Source of the DNA: an uncultured Eubacteriales bacterium
GTDB lineage: Bacteria; Bacillota; Clostridia; Oscillospirales; Oscillospiraceae
Length of the DNA stretch: 24,962 nucleotides
NCBI GenBank assembly: GCA_900556935.1
Contig: USQL01000028.1
Location: 1-24,962, forward strand
Direction of reading: 5' to 3'
Positions within the stretch are counted from its first letter, which is position 1. Each line of letters opens with the position of its first letter. Shown in pieces: positions 5,845-12,900 of this stretch. The notes under the pieces are model-generated. The model saw only the letters and a list, made by a program, of their open reading frames with translations. It had not been told where the DNA came from and searched no databases. The position numbers and the translations under genes are program-made.

Positions 5845-7287
5845 TTACCATCTTATAAACTTGCGAGTAGCAACAGCAAGACCAACTACATAAATCGCTA
5901 TAACCATATTACGGACCATAGCAGCCACAGAATTCCAAGCAGATAAATCAATATCTACAGAATAAGTTTGCCCAAGAAAAGCAGTCGCAAAAGTAAACCG
6001 AGGAGCCACAGGGTCAGCGCACAAAGCCTGAATCATCAATGCAAGGTCAAACGGAATACAGAAAGGGAAGAAGTTAAAGAGAGGAACCTTCATACCCTCA
6101 TAGTCCGGCTCAGTAGAACCGCCAGGCGTATCCGGGTCCGGGTCAGGGTCAGGGTCTGGGTCCGGCTGCGGTTCTGGTTCTGGTTTCGGTTCAGTCTGAG
6201 TGGATTCCATGGCTTTCTTCAGCTGGTCAACCATCTGCTCCGGGTCCAGGCCAGGGTCCTTCAAGGCATCGTTACCAGATAGGCCCAGCAGGCCATAAAG
6301 GCCAGCCAACGAGATAAACGCAACCTTAGAAAAATCAATCTCCGGCTTCTGGGAGCCGTCCCCACCAGAGCTGCCACCGGGATTCACAACATACAGGGGC
6401 GCGGGAGCCAGAATTTCAAGGGCCGATGTACCGTCAACCTCTTTGGATTGTTTAAAAGAAATTGAATCGGAAGCGGAAATCACACGGTAAGTAGGAGCAT
6501 ATGGAAAAATACCACCACGAGTGCGATAACCATTAACTTTACCACTGGAATCTATATATGCAATGGAAAATTCCTTAATAGCATCAATGTCAGTACCAGG
6601 AACCACATATAAACAAAAGGTTGAATTCATCGGAATAAGGCCAAGAAATTGAGAGCCAGAGGAACTATATATTTCCATATTCTTCAAATCGGAACCAGGA
6701 GATATAACGAAAACACTAGACCTACGTAAACCGTCTGAAGAAGATGATAGAATCTCGTATTTTATACCAGGAATGGCAGGTAAAGTACAATATGGCCTCA
6801 GATAAGCATCGAAATCAGAAGAAGACAGATTTTTGTATATATCAGGAGAAATTTTTATAAGAGGGTACGAAGCACCAACAACAAGCGAACCAGACAAAGT
6901 GCCCGATCCATTGTCGGTGAGTGTATCAGACTTAAAAAAATCCCTGATATCCGGCAGCACAGACTTAAACACATCCCTAACATCAGATGTCAGCAGAAGT
7001 TTAGAGCCATCCACCACAAGCTCTTTGGTCATAAGTCCAGCAAGGGATAACTTCGCCGCTGGTTTAGAGGATAAGAAGCTATTAACTGCCGTCTGAGCTC
7101 CCGCACAGGAAGAAAAGGATATCCCAGCCCAAGACATAGCCAGGAGGCCCAGAGACGCAATCAGGACATCATCGGCAACGGCCACAGCGTCAGCCGGCTG
7201 GAAGAGAGCAGGGGACAGCGCACCAAAAAGGGTAAGGGCGGCCATCAGACAGCACAGAAGCCGCCGGGCAGAAATACGAGAAATCAT
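5845..7287 (-). CDS. pIII-like adsorption/attachment protein, 480 aa
   Basis: The protein has a signal peptide (residues 1 to about 34, ending PADA), a large Ser/Gly-rich extracytoplasmic part, an acidic Pro-rich linker of alternating Pro with Glu or Asp (about 366-386), a C-terminal domain beginning VPLFNFFPFCIPFDLALMIQ with ADPVAPRF, and a final membrane anchor (about 454-475) with a basic cap TRKFIRW. Signal, N-domains, flexible linker and C-terminal anchor are the architecture of pIII, which binds the receptor and closes the virion. The FPFxIPFD...ADPVAPxF motif is one I associate with inovirus-type proteins of Firmicutes. The start at 7287 has GGGGTG upstream. It is the first gene of the late operon, with a candidate promoter at 7322-7350. 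The receptor is unknown. Confidence 0.82.
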   Translation of the reverse strand: MISRISARRLLCCLMAALTLFGALSPALFQPADAVAVADDVLIASLGLLAMSWAGISFSSCAGAQTAVNSFLSSKPAAKLSLAGLMTKELVVDGSKLLLTSDVRDVFKSVLPDIRDFFKSDTLTDNGSGTLSGSLVVGASYPLIKISPDIYKNLSSSDFDAYLRPYCTLPAIPGIKYEILSSSSDGLRRSSVFVISPGSDLKNMEIYSSSGSQFLGLIPMNSTFCLYVVPGTDIDAIKEFSIAYIDSSGKVNGYRTRGGIFPYAPTYRVISASDSISFKQSKEVDGTSALEILAPAPLYVVNPGGSSGGDGSQKPEIDFSKVAFISLAGLYGLLGLSGNDALKDPGLDPEQMVDQLKKAMESTQTEPKPEPEPQPDPDPDPDPDPDTPGGSTEPDYEGMKVPLFNFFPFCIPFDLALMIQALCADPVAPRFTFATAFLGQTYSVDIDLSAWNSVAAMVRNMVIAIYVVGLAVATRKFIRW

Positions 7288-7321
7288 AACTTATCACCCC
7301 GAAATGAACGATAGGGAAACA

Positions 7322-7350
7322 CTTATAATGCAAATAATGTACCAGAACAA
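7322..7350 (-). promoter_or_regulatory. Candidate late promoter for the pIII-pVI-Zot operon
   Basis: On the minus strand TTGTTC (7350-7345), a 17-base spacer and TATAAG (7327-7322) lie about 35 bases before the pIII-like start. The match is moderate, but the spacing is ideal and the region is AT-rich. Confidence 0.5.
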
Positions 7351-7433
7351 ATAAGCGAAATTAAAGAGCTTAGAAAAATACGGAAAATCCTAAGTAATAG
7401 CGGAAAAAGCCAGGAATAAGAAGCGTCCAGAAA

Positions 7434-7447
7434 TGAACGCAACAAAA
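7434..7447 (+). repeat. Third copy of the att arm motif
   Basis: TGAACGCAACAAAA occurs here, inside the phage end, identical to the left arm of the palindrome at 7659-7672, in the same orientation and 225 bases from it. It may be an accessory recombinase-binding site or a degenerate core site; it has no opposite arm. Confidence 0.5.
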
Positions 7448-7499
7448 GCGCAGAAAAAAGCATACCTATACCGCCTGAAAATCTGTAAAAACGTCGAGA

Positions 7500-7528
7500 T
7501 TGACAAAACTAAAAATATAAGATATTCT
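7500..7528 (+). promoter_or_regulatory. Promoter reading from the phage end across the att site
   Basis: TTGACA (7500-7505), a 17-base spacer and TATTCT (7523-7528) form a strong plus-strand promoter. It reads over the direct repeat toward the host xer gene (start 7821). In the circular phage it would read over attP to the hairpin with T-run at 106-186. AAAGG and an ATG at 7559 follow. Confidence 0.65.
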
Positions 7529-7601
7529 AACTACGAAACAATTTGAAGAAAGGCATAAATGCAGCGAAATGCACCGGAATACAGGCCGGATAAGCCTGTA
7601 A

Positions 7602-7674
7602 TTGGCATCAGTAGAAGAAATGGGCCGGAAAGGCAAAAAATGTGTTTGAGGCGCAGTTTGAACGCAACAAAATT
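7602..7674. repeat. Right copy of the element-bounding direct repeat (attR)
   Basis: It matches 1-73 except T7657 versus C56. Upstream, within the phage, is a 6-bp inverted repeat ACAGGC/GCCTGT (7581-7599). The sequence diverges from the left copy after 7674, where the host arm of the palindromic site begins. The stretch 7288-7820 has no confident gene: it holds the late promoter, the extra arm motif, the plus-strand promoter, a small uncertain ORF from 7559, this repeat, the palindrome and about 130 bases of xer leader. Confidence 0.85.
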
Positions 7675-7692
7675 TTTATTTTGTTGCGTTCA
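7659..7692. other. Perfect 14-6-14 palindrome: candidate tyrosine-recombinase core site (attB/attR)
   Basis: TGAACGCAACAAAA (7659-7672) and TTTTGTTGCGTTCA (7679-7692) are perfect inverted arms around a six-base centre TTTTTA. This geometry (11-14 bp arms, 6-8 bp centre) is that of Xer/dif and related recombinase sites. The direct repeat ends two bases into the centre, as expected if strand exchange happens at the left side of the centre. The sequence does not look like the usual Firmicutes dif. No T-run follows, so a terminator is unlikely. It lies 128 bases upstream of the xer gene. Confidence 0.6.
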
Positions 7693-7820
7693 GCTGACAG
7701 CTTATATCCATGTTTCAGTAGTTCTCTCGCATACTTCCCTACGCTCCTGTACGGCTTTCACTTTCATTTCTTCTTATAAAACCAATAGCTTGCCGGTGCA
7801 TTGCTGTATTAAACACAACA

Positions 7821-8819
7821 ATGCAACAATACCACGACTGTCCGCAAATACTGCGGAACTTTTTAACCTACCATGAAAATATCAAGGGCCAATCCCAGTT
7901 GACCATCCGGGAATACTATCTGGATTTACGGATGTTTCTCCGGTTTATGAAGCTTATGCGCAGTGAGATGCCCATTGATACGGATTTGGAGACCATCGAT
8001 ATCCGGGATATTGACCTGGACTTTGTGGGCTCTATCACACAGTCGGAGGTCTTTGACTTCCTGTCTTACCTTGCCAACGACCGGGTCGCGCGGCCGGATA
8101 TGGCTGTGCCGGAGCATGGCATTGAGGCCTCCTCCCGGGCCAGGAAGCTTTCTGCCATCAAATCCTTCTACAAGTATCTGACGGTACGGACCAAACAATT
8201 GGTCGAAAATCCCGTTGCGGATCTGGAATACCCTAAATTGCGGAAAAGTCTGCCGAAATACTTGACCATGGAGGAATCCGCTGCCCTCCTGCAGGCCGTC
8301 TCCGGAGCGAATGAAAAGCGGGATTATGCCATTCTCATGCTGTTTTTGAACTGTGGCATTCGACGCAGCGAGCTTGTAGGCCTAAATCTGACAGACGTTT
8401 ACGAAGACCGCATCCGGGTTGTCGGTAAGGGCAACAAAGAACGCTTCGTCTACTTTGGCTCTGCCTGCCGGAAAGCGATTGATGCTTATCTGGAGGAACG
8501 GAATCAAATCGAGCTGTCTGACAACCGGGCGCTCTTCGGCTCCCGGGACAAAAACCGCATCAGCGTGACCGCAGTTCATCGACTGGTGAAAAAGGCGCTT
8601 TTACAGGCAGGCCTGGATTCCACCCAGTTCTCTGCCCATAAGCTTCGCCACACCGCGGCTACCATGATGCTCTCCGGCGGTGTGGATGTCAAAACCGTCC
8701 AGGAGGTTCTCGGTCACGAGAATTTGAACACTACACAGATTTACACGCACATTGAAAATACAGAACTCAAAATTGCCTCTGAGGCCAATCCCCTTTCTAA
8801 GCTTGACTTTTCCAAATAA
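7821..8819 (+). CDS. Xer-type tyrosine recombinase (XerC/XerD-like)
   Basis: The 332-residue protein resolves chromosome dimers or performs site-specific recombination. The N-terminal SAM-like DNA-binding domain (about 10-125) includes NIKGQSQLTIREYYLDLRMF and RARKLSAIKSFYKYL. The C-terminal catalytic domain has LNCGIRRSELVGLN (first Arg), VVGKGNKERF (Lys), HKLRHTAATMML (HxxR), LGHENLNTTQIYTH (second His and the nucleophile Tyr). All catalytic residues are present. The chosen start has no clear Shine-Dalgarno sequence; the only strong promoter upstream in view is the phage one at 7500-7528. It lies just outside the phage repeats, so it is judged a host gene that the phage exploits, but a role as the phage's own integrase in another copy cannot be excluded. 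Which of xerC/xerD/xerS it matches best cannot be told. Confidence 0.85.
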   Translation: MQQYHDCPQILRNFLTYHENIKGQSQLTIREYYLDLRMFLRFMKLMRSEMPIDTDLETIDIRDIDLDFVGSITQSEVFDFLSYLANDRVARPDMAVPEHGIEASSRARKLSAIKSFYKYLTVRTKQLVENPVADLEYPKLRKSLPKYLTMEESAALLQAVSGANEKRDYAILMLFLNCGIRRSELVGLNLTDVYEDRIRVVGKGNKERFVYFGSACRKAIDAYLEERNQIELSDNRALFGSRDKNRISVTAVHRLVKKALLQAGLDSTQFSAHKLRHTAATMMLSGGVDVKTVQEVLGHENLNTTQIYTHIENTELKIASEANPLSKLDFSK

Positions 8820-8872
8820 ATATTATAAAATTGTAAAAGCAACTGATAGTTTACAGATATAGAGGCAATAAA

Positions 8873-9355
8873 ATGTCAATTGGAGAACGCATTATTGAGC
8901 TTCGCAAGTCTTCCTCCCTCTCCCAGGGGCAGCTTGCGGAGCGTATGGGGGTCAGCCGTCAGGCAGTGAGCAAATGGGAAAATGACCTTTCTGTCCCAGA
9001 CCCTCTGCGGCTCATTCAGCTAGCGGATGCGCTGAACACCGATACGGAATACTTAGCCAGCGGGCAGCATTCCCGTCTGCCCTCCGAGCCAATTGTGATC
9101 CGTCAGGTGGAGGAAAAGCCCGTTTATGTAGAAAAAATAGTTGAAAAGCCCGTCTATATCCAGCAGCCCCCAGTCTCCCCCGCCCCAAAAGTTATCACTA
9201 AAGAGGTTCCCGTCGAACGGATCGTTGAGAAAGTTGTCGAAAAACCCGTTATCAAAAAGGTCGTGCGTGTGCAATACCGCAGCGATCCTCTCGCCATTGC
9301 CATCGGTGCTGTCTGTGGCCTTGTTTTGGGTCTCGTCATTGGGTTGCTGCTGTAA
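8873..9355 (+). CDS. Membrane-anchored XRE-family regulator, 160 aa
   Basis: Residues 4-60 form an HTH domain (IGERIIELRKSSSLSQGQLA, then RMGVSRQAVSKWENDLSVPD). A middle part consists of repeated EKPVY/VEKIVEKPV-type units (about 79-130), and a C-terminal membrane helix (about 139-160, LAIAIGAVCGLVLGLVIGLLL) ends the protein. The layout, DNA-binding domain tethered to the membrane by a stiff Val/Pro/Glu-rich spacer, implies a transcription factor held at the membrane, possibly sensing envelope state. AGAGG precedes the start. It lies 53 bases after xer and may be co-transcribed. A strong terminator follows. Targets unknown. Confidence 0.82.
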   Translation: MSIGERIIELRKSSSLSQGQLAERMGVSRQAVSKWENDLSVPDPLRLIQLADALNTDTEYLASGQHSRLPSEPIVIRQVEEKPVYVEKIVEKPVYIQQPPVSPAPKVITKEVPVERIVEKVVEKPVIKKVVRVQYRSDPLAIAIGAVCGLVLGLVIGLLL

Positions 9356-9421
9356 CCCCCAAAAGCAAAAAGCAGAAGCCATTTGCTCCCGCTTTTAAAA
9401 CATTCATGTTGTAATTTCCGT

Positions 9422-9460
9422 GAAACAGGCATGATTTCGGTCATGCCTGTTTCGCTTTTT
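9422..9460. terminator. Bidirectional terminator between HTH gene and methyltransferase
   Basis: GAAACAGGCATGA (9422-9434) pairs perfectly with TCATGCCTGTTTC (9441-9453) around TTTCGG, followed by GCTTTTT on the plus strand. It lies between convergent genes. A-rich sequence on the left side is less ideal for the minus strand. Confidence 0.9.
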
Positions 9461-9481
9461 GTCCTTTTTTCCATTTTGATT

Positions 9482-10198
9482 TCATAAGGCTCTTGCTTTC
9501 ACAACAGCGTACATCAAACGCTCAAAGTTTGGAAGGGCACTTGTCATTCCCTTTTCGACCAGCGTTAAACCGTTCTGCGTTATTTCCTTTTCAAAGGAGT
9601 TCCACGACACCATTCTGCAAGAAGTTCCCGCAACCATCATTTTACCCGATTCGTGATTTCTTTCTTGCAGAGTAAACGCTGCCTCGATATCGCTTTGTTT
9701 TTCAAATTCACCATCACCCATCGTGCAGATCAGCGCAATTCCATTGTCCCGTAAATGATTGCGTATAAACTCGTAAAACCCTTTGCGGTCAGCATCCAGA
9801 ACAAGCATGTGAATAACGGCAACCGCATAGATAAAATCGAACTTTTTATCCAATTCATCAGAAAGGCAATTTAAAACGTGGAAATGGTTCTCATATTGTG
9901 GCATTTGTTTCCGGCAATACGCAATCGCTTCTTTAGAAATGTCGGTTGCTGTCAAATCGTAGTCATGCTCCAAAACGGCCTTTGCATCCCGTCCTTCTCC
10001 GCATCCAATTTCAAGCAAACAATCCTTTGGGCGAATCTTGTATTTTTTCAGAGTCTCCACCACTATGGGCGTGCTGGTGTCATTTGCCCAGCTAACGCCA
10101 CAGGCATGCGCTGTCCTGTAGCGTTCCTCATAGGCCTCGTAATATTTTCTGCCCTCTTTTGCCATAGTATGTCTGCTCCAATCCATTGCATTTCCCAA
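9482..10198 (-). CDS. Class I SAM-dependent methyltransferase, 238 aa
   Basis: The Rossmann-fold methyltransferase shows motif I LLEIGCGEGRDA (about residues 61-72), an acidic end of beta-2 in LTATDIS (about 81-87), and a post-motif FDFIYAVAVIHML (about 120-132). The substrate is unknown; this group includes small-molecule and tellurite-resistance-type (TehB-like) enzymes. The start is TTG at 10198, with AAGAGG overlapping the radA stop codon eight bases upstream; an ATG at 10186 is the alternative. It follows radA by 11 bases and is probably the last gene of cwlD-radA-methyltransferase. No functional link to RadA is evident. Confidence 0.8.
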   Translation of the reverse strand: MGNAMDWSRHTMAKEGRKYYEAYEERYRTAHACGVSWANDTSTPIVVETLKKYKIRPKDCLLEIGCGEGRDAKAVLEHDYDLTATDISKEAIAYCRKQMPQYENHFHVLNCLSDELDKKFDFIYAVAVIHMLVLDADRKGFYEFIRNHLRDNGIALICTMGDGEFEKQSDIEAAFTLQERNHESGKMMVAGTSCRMVSWNSFEKEITQNGLTLVEKGMTSALPNFERLMYAVVKARAL

Positions 10199-10209
10199 GG
10201 TTTCGCCTC

Positions 10210-11571
10210 TTACATTGCCACTTCAATGGCTTCCCGGAGATTGCGGACCTTGTAGACCGTCAGTCCCTCCGGAATTTCCAGCTTTTCGGAGCCGCCCCTG
10301 GGAATCACGCACTTTCGGAAACCCAGGCGGGCCACCTCCCCCAGCCGCTGATTCATATGGGAAACCGTGCGGATTTCTCCGGTAAGCCCCACTTCTCCAA
10401 TGGCCACCAGGTCATCCGCAATGGGCTGCTCCCGATAAGAGGATGCCACAGCCAAGGCAACCGGTAAGTCTGCCCCAGGCTCGTCCAGACGCAGGCCGCC
10501 GATTACATTGATATAGGCATCGAATGCCGCCATACGCAGCCCCGCCCGTTTCTCCGCAACCGCCAAAAGAAGCATCATTCGGTTGAAATCAAAGCCATCG
10601 GAAGCGCGTCTCGGCACATTTGCCATGGTTTTCGCAACCAGGGCCTGGACCTCCGCCAATACCGGTCGGGTTCCCTCCATCACACAGGCAACACAGGTCC
10701 CGCTAGCCCCCTCCGGGCGGCCCTCCAGCAGCATCTGGGAAGGGTTGGGCACCTCCTCCAGGCCGCTTTCCATCATTTCAAAAACGCCAATCTCATTGGT
10801 GGAGCCAAATCGATTCTTCGCCGCCCGCAGCAGACGATAGGAGGAATTGGGGTCCCCCTCAAAATACAGCACGCAGTCCACCATATGCTCCAGTACCTTG
10901 GGACCCGCGATATTGCCATCCTTATTGATATGGCCCACCACAAAGACTGTAATTCCCTGGGATTTGCTCAGGTGCATCATCGTCATAGTGCAGTCCTTCA
11001 CCTGAGAAACACTTCCGGGGGAGGAATCGTTTTCCTCCCGATAGAGGGTCTGAATGGAGTCAATCATCAGAATATCCGGCTTTAGCTCCTCAACCGCCTC
11101 CAAAATATCCGAAAGCCTGGTTTCCGAGAGAATGTACAGTTCCTCCGGTGATACCCCCAGCCGCTGCGCCCGCAGCTTCAGCTGCCGTTCGCTTTCCTCG
11201 CCGGACACATACAGAACGCTTCGTCCCGCACAGAGGCTGTTGCAGATTTGCAGCAGCAGTGTTGATTTGCCGATGCCCGGGGCGCCGCCCACCAGGACCA
11301 GAGAACCCGCAACCGCGCCGCCGCCCAGAACCCGGTCCAGCTCCCCCATGCCGGTGGAAAAGCGAATCTCCCCGTCCGTTGTCACATCCCGGATGCGCTG
11401 GGGTTTCCGGCTCTGTCCAACAGGCCCCGGCTTTGCTTTTCCGGGCAGCGTGGGCTTTTCCACATGTTCCTCAAATGTATTCCAGGCCCCGCAGGCCGGG
11501 CATCTTCCCTGCCATTTTGGGCTTTCATTGCCGCAATTGGTGCAGAAAAATACAGTTTTTGCCTTTGCCAT
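10210..11571 (-). CDS. radA: DNA repair protein RadA
   Basis: RadA is a RecA-like ATPase that helps branch migration in recombination and repair. The 453-residue protein begins with a four-cysteine zinc finger (CTNCG...CPACG, residues 10-27), followed by the ATPase domain with Walker A GAPGIGKS (about 96-103), Walker B DILMIDS, the RadA signature KNRFGSTNEIGVFEM (about 254-268), and a C-terminal Lon-like domain (VEVQALV-type region to GGLRLDEPGADL and beyond). Length is normal for the family. It lies 56 bases after cwlD on the same strand. Confidence 0.97.
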   Translation of the reverse strand: MAKAKTVFFCTNCGNESPKWQGRCPACGAWNTFEEHVEKPTLPGKAKPGPVGQSRKPQRIRDVTTDGEIRFSTGMGELDRVLGGGAVAGSLVLVGGAPGIGKSTLLLQICNSLCAGRSVLYVSGEESERQLKLRAQRLGVSPEELYILSETRLSDILEAVEELKPDILMIDSIQTLYREENDSSPGSVSQVKDCTMTMMHLSKSQGITVFVVGHINKDGNIAGPKVLEHMVDCVLYFEGDPNSSYRLLRAAKNRFGSTNEIGVFEMMESGLEEVPNPSQMLLEGRPEGASGTCVACVMEGTRPVLAEVQALVAKTMANVPRRASDGFDFNRMMLLLAVAEKRAGLRMAAFDAYINVIGGLRLDEPGADLPVALAVASSYREQPIADDLVAIGEVGLTGEIRTVSHMNQRLGEVARLGFRKCVIPRGGSEKLEIPEGLTVYKVRNLREAIEVAM

Positions 11572-11627
11572 TTTTATTCCCCTATCTTTTTGGGTTTCTC
11601 TGATTATAGCAAATTATACAGGGCGGG

Positions 11628-12332
11628 TCAAGCCAGTTTCCCGCTGACAGCAGCACCAATCACAGCAGCAACCGCCTTTTGATACTCCGGAAGAGATAGC
11701 TTCTCCGCCTCCTCCTGGTTAGAAAGGAAGCCGCACTCCACCAAAATACCCGTTTTTTCGCATTTTTCCAAAAGATAGATTCCCTTCCCAGGCTTTGTCT
11801 TCCGCCGACTGCCGGGATTCAGCGTAGAAAGGAACGCTGATTGGACCGCATCCGCCAGGAACTTGCTTGCGTCGTTGTCGGCGTAAAAGACCTGCGCTCC
11901 GGAATACCGCTCCTGGGGATAATAATTCTGGTGGATGCTCAGCAAAACAGCGCCATCTGTAGAATTGACGGTTTTCACCCGATTTTTCAGGTCGTCTATT
12001 TTCTTCTGGGCGATGGTCTCCCCTTTTTTGTAGACCGCCGTATCTGTTGTACGAATCATGACCGTCCGATATCCGAAAAAACGCATCATTTCCTCCAGGC
12101 GAAGAGCGATTTCCAGATTATACGTACTCTCCAAGCGCCCCGTGCAGGAGGTCGCCCCGCCGTCCTCGCCGCCATGGCCCGCATCGATGATCACCGTGTG
12201 TTCCCGTCGTATGGGAATTCTCTCCTGGATCGCCGCAACCGCCCGCTCCCCGCCCCGCACGCCCAGATACGCGCAGAACGCAATTACGCAATAGCACATT
12301 AGCAGCCGAAGCAGCCCCCGCGCTCTCCCCAT
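11628..12332 (-). CDS. cwlD: CwlD-like N-acetylmuramoyl-L-alanine amidase (spore cortex)
   Basis: This is an Amidase_3-family zinc amidase with an N-terminal membrane helix (about residues 7-25). It has the zinc motif VIIDAGHGGEDGGA, the conserved Glu region ESTYNLEIALRLEE, the second histidine in LLSIHQNYY, GAQVFYADND and the final catalytic Glu in GILVECGFLSN. Spacing and DDLKNRV are typical of CwlD, which removes peptides so that muramic-delta-lactam can form in the spore cortex. The start at 12332 is favoured over 12383 because AGAGGTGG lies five bases upstream; it gives 234 residues, close to the known length. It is divergent from the cotJ operon. A vegetative amidase remains possible. 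Confidence 0.88.
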   Translation of the reverse strand: MGRARGLLRLLMCYCVIAFCAYLGVRGGERAVAAIQERIPIRREHTVIIDAGHGGEDGGATSCTGRLESTYNLEIALRLEEMMRFFGYRTVMIRTTDTAVYKKGETIAQKKIDDLKNRVKTVNSTDGAVLLSIHQNYYPQERYSGAQVFYADNDASKFLADAVQSAFLSTLNPGSRRKTKPGKGIYLLEKCEKTGILVECGFLSNQEEAEKLSLPEYQKAVAAVIGAAVSGKLA

Positions 12333-12451
12333 TCGCACCACCTCTGATGCCAATATACGTGATGTTTCCAGCCCTATGCGCACAGGAATGAAAAAACTAC
12401 ATAGAATGACTCGGAATCACTTTTCCAAATGTATTTCGAGGGGGAATTTCT

Positions 12452-12898
12452 TTGATTTCCAAAAAGGATACGGCCTCCTACGCCCAAGGCCGCCTGCCCG
12501 CTATGGCCCCTTTGGCCAATCCCTACGTACCCTTCCAATTGGAGGGGCCGGTTCGATATGAGCCGAGAAAAGCCATCGTCCGAGGAACGCTCTTCCCCGG
12601 ACTGGACCTGCCACTGATGGGTATCGTCAACAAAAACCTCCTGCCCGCAACGCCTCTATCTGAGCTACAGGTACTGGCCTTCGCCGTACAGGAGCTGGCG
12701 CTGTACCTGGACACCCATCCGGAGGACCCGGAAGCCCTGGAGCTGTACCGGCAATACCAGGAGCTCTACCAAACGTGTTCCGAAAGCTACCAGCAGAAAA
12801 TTCGGCCCCTGAACCACGCAACCCCCAGTCAGGACGGCAACTATGCCTGGCTGGACGATCCGTGGCCCTGGGAATATGCCGCGAATAAGGGGGAATAA
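12452..12898 (+). CDS. Fused spore coat proteins CotJA-CotJB
   Basis: The 148-residue product joins two normally separate proteins. Residues about 14-58 (ANPYVPFQ, YEPRKAIVRGTLFPGLDLPL) are CotJA-like; residues about 70-148 (LQVLAFAVQELALYLDTHPED, EALELYRQYQEL, WLDDPWPWE) are CotJB-like. CotJ proteins are made in the mother cell and placed in the spore coat. The start is a TTG at 12452 with GAGGGGG before it; the next in-frame ATG would cut into the CotJA part. A CATAGAAT element at 12400-12407 resembles a sigma-E -10 box but no convincing -35 was found. cotJC follows after two bases. Confidence 0.85.
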   Translation: MISKKDTASYAQGRLPAMAPLANPYVPFQLEGPVRYEPRKAIVRGTLFPGLDLPLMGIVNKNLLPATPLSELQVLAFAVQELALYLDTHPEDPEALELYRQYQELYQTCSESYQQKIRPLNHATPSQDGNYAWLDDPWPWEYAANKGE

Positions 12899-12900
12899 GG

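Larger units (their letters stand above)
1..7601. mobile_element. Inovirus-type (filamentous phage) prophage, about 7.6 kb
   Basis: The segment between two 73-bp direct repeats carries a Zot/pI-type ATPase, a Rep_trans-type initiator, a pIII-like protein with signal peptide, acidic Pro-Asp linker and C-terminal membrane anchor, a coat-like 65-residue protein and several tiny membrane proteins. On a circle the minus-strand order is SSB-like, Rep, small membrane proteins, major coat, pIII-like, pVI-like, pI, which matches the V/II-VII/IX-VIII-III-VI-I order of filamentous phages. A divergent XRE repressor suggests lysogeny. There is no integrase gene inside the repeats; the only recombinase is the host-like Xer just outside. 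No secretin (pIV) is present. All expected modules look intact, so the prophage may be functional. The family assignment is from recognised motifs; activity is inference. Confidence 0.88.

Noticed and set aside
5968..6282. Plus-strand ORF with striking Arg-Val repeats
   Set aside because: It is only the antisense reading of the Pro-Asp linker codons in the pIII-like gene.
7659..7692. Palindrome as a simple rho-independent terminator
   Set aside because: The stem is AT-rich, with no T-run on the plus strand after it, and the repeat boundary falls inside its centre, which fits recombination better.
7559..7876. 105-codon ORF across the phage-host junction
   Set aside because: It mixes phage and host sequence and overlaps the xer start; not listed as a gene. 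Its 47-codon phage-circle version is kept only as a speculation in the findings.
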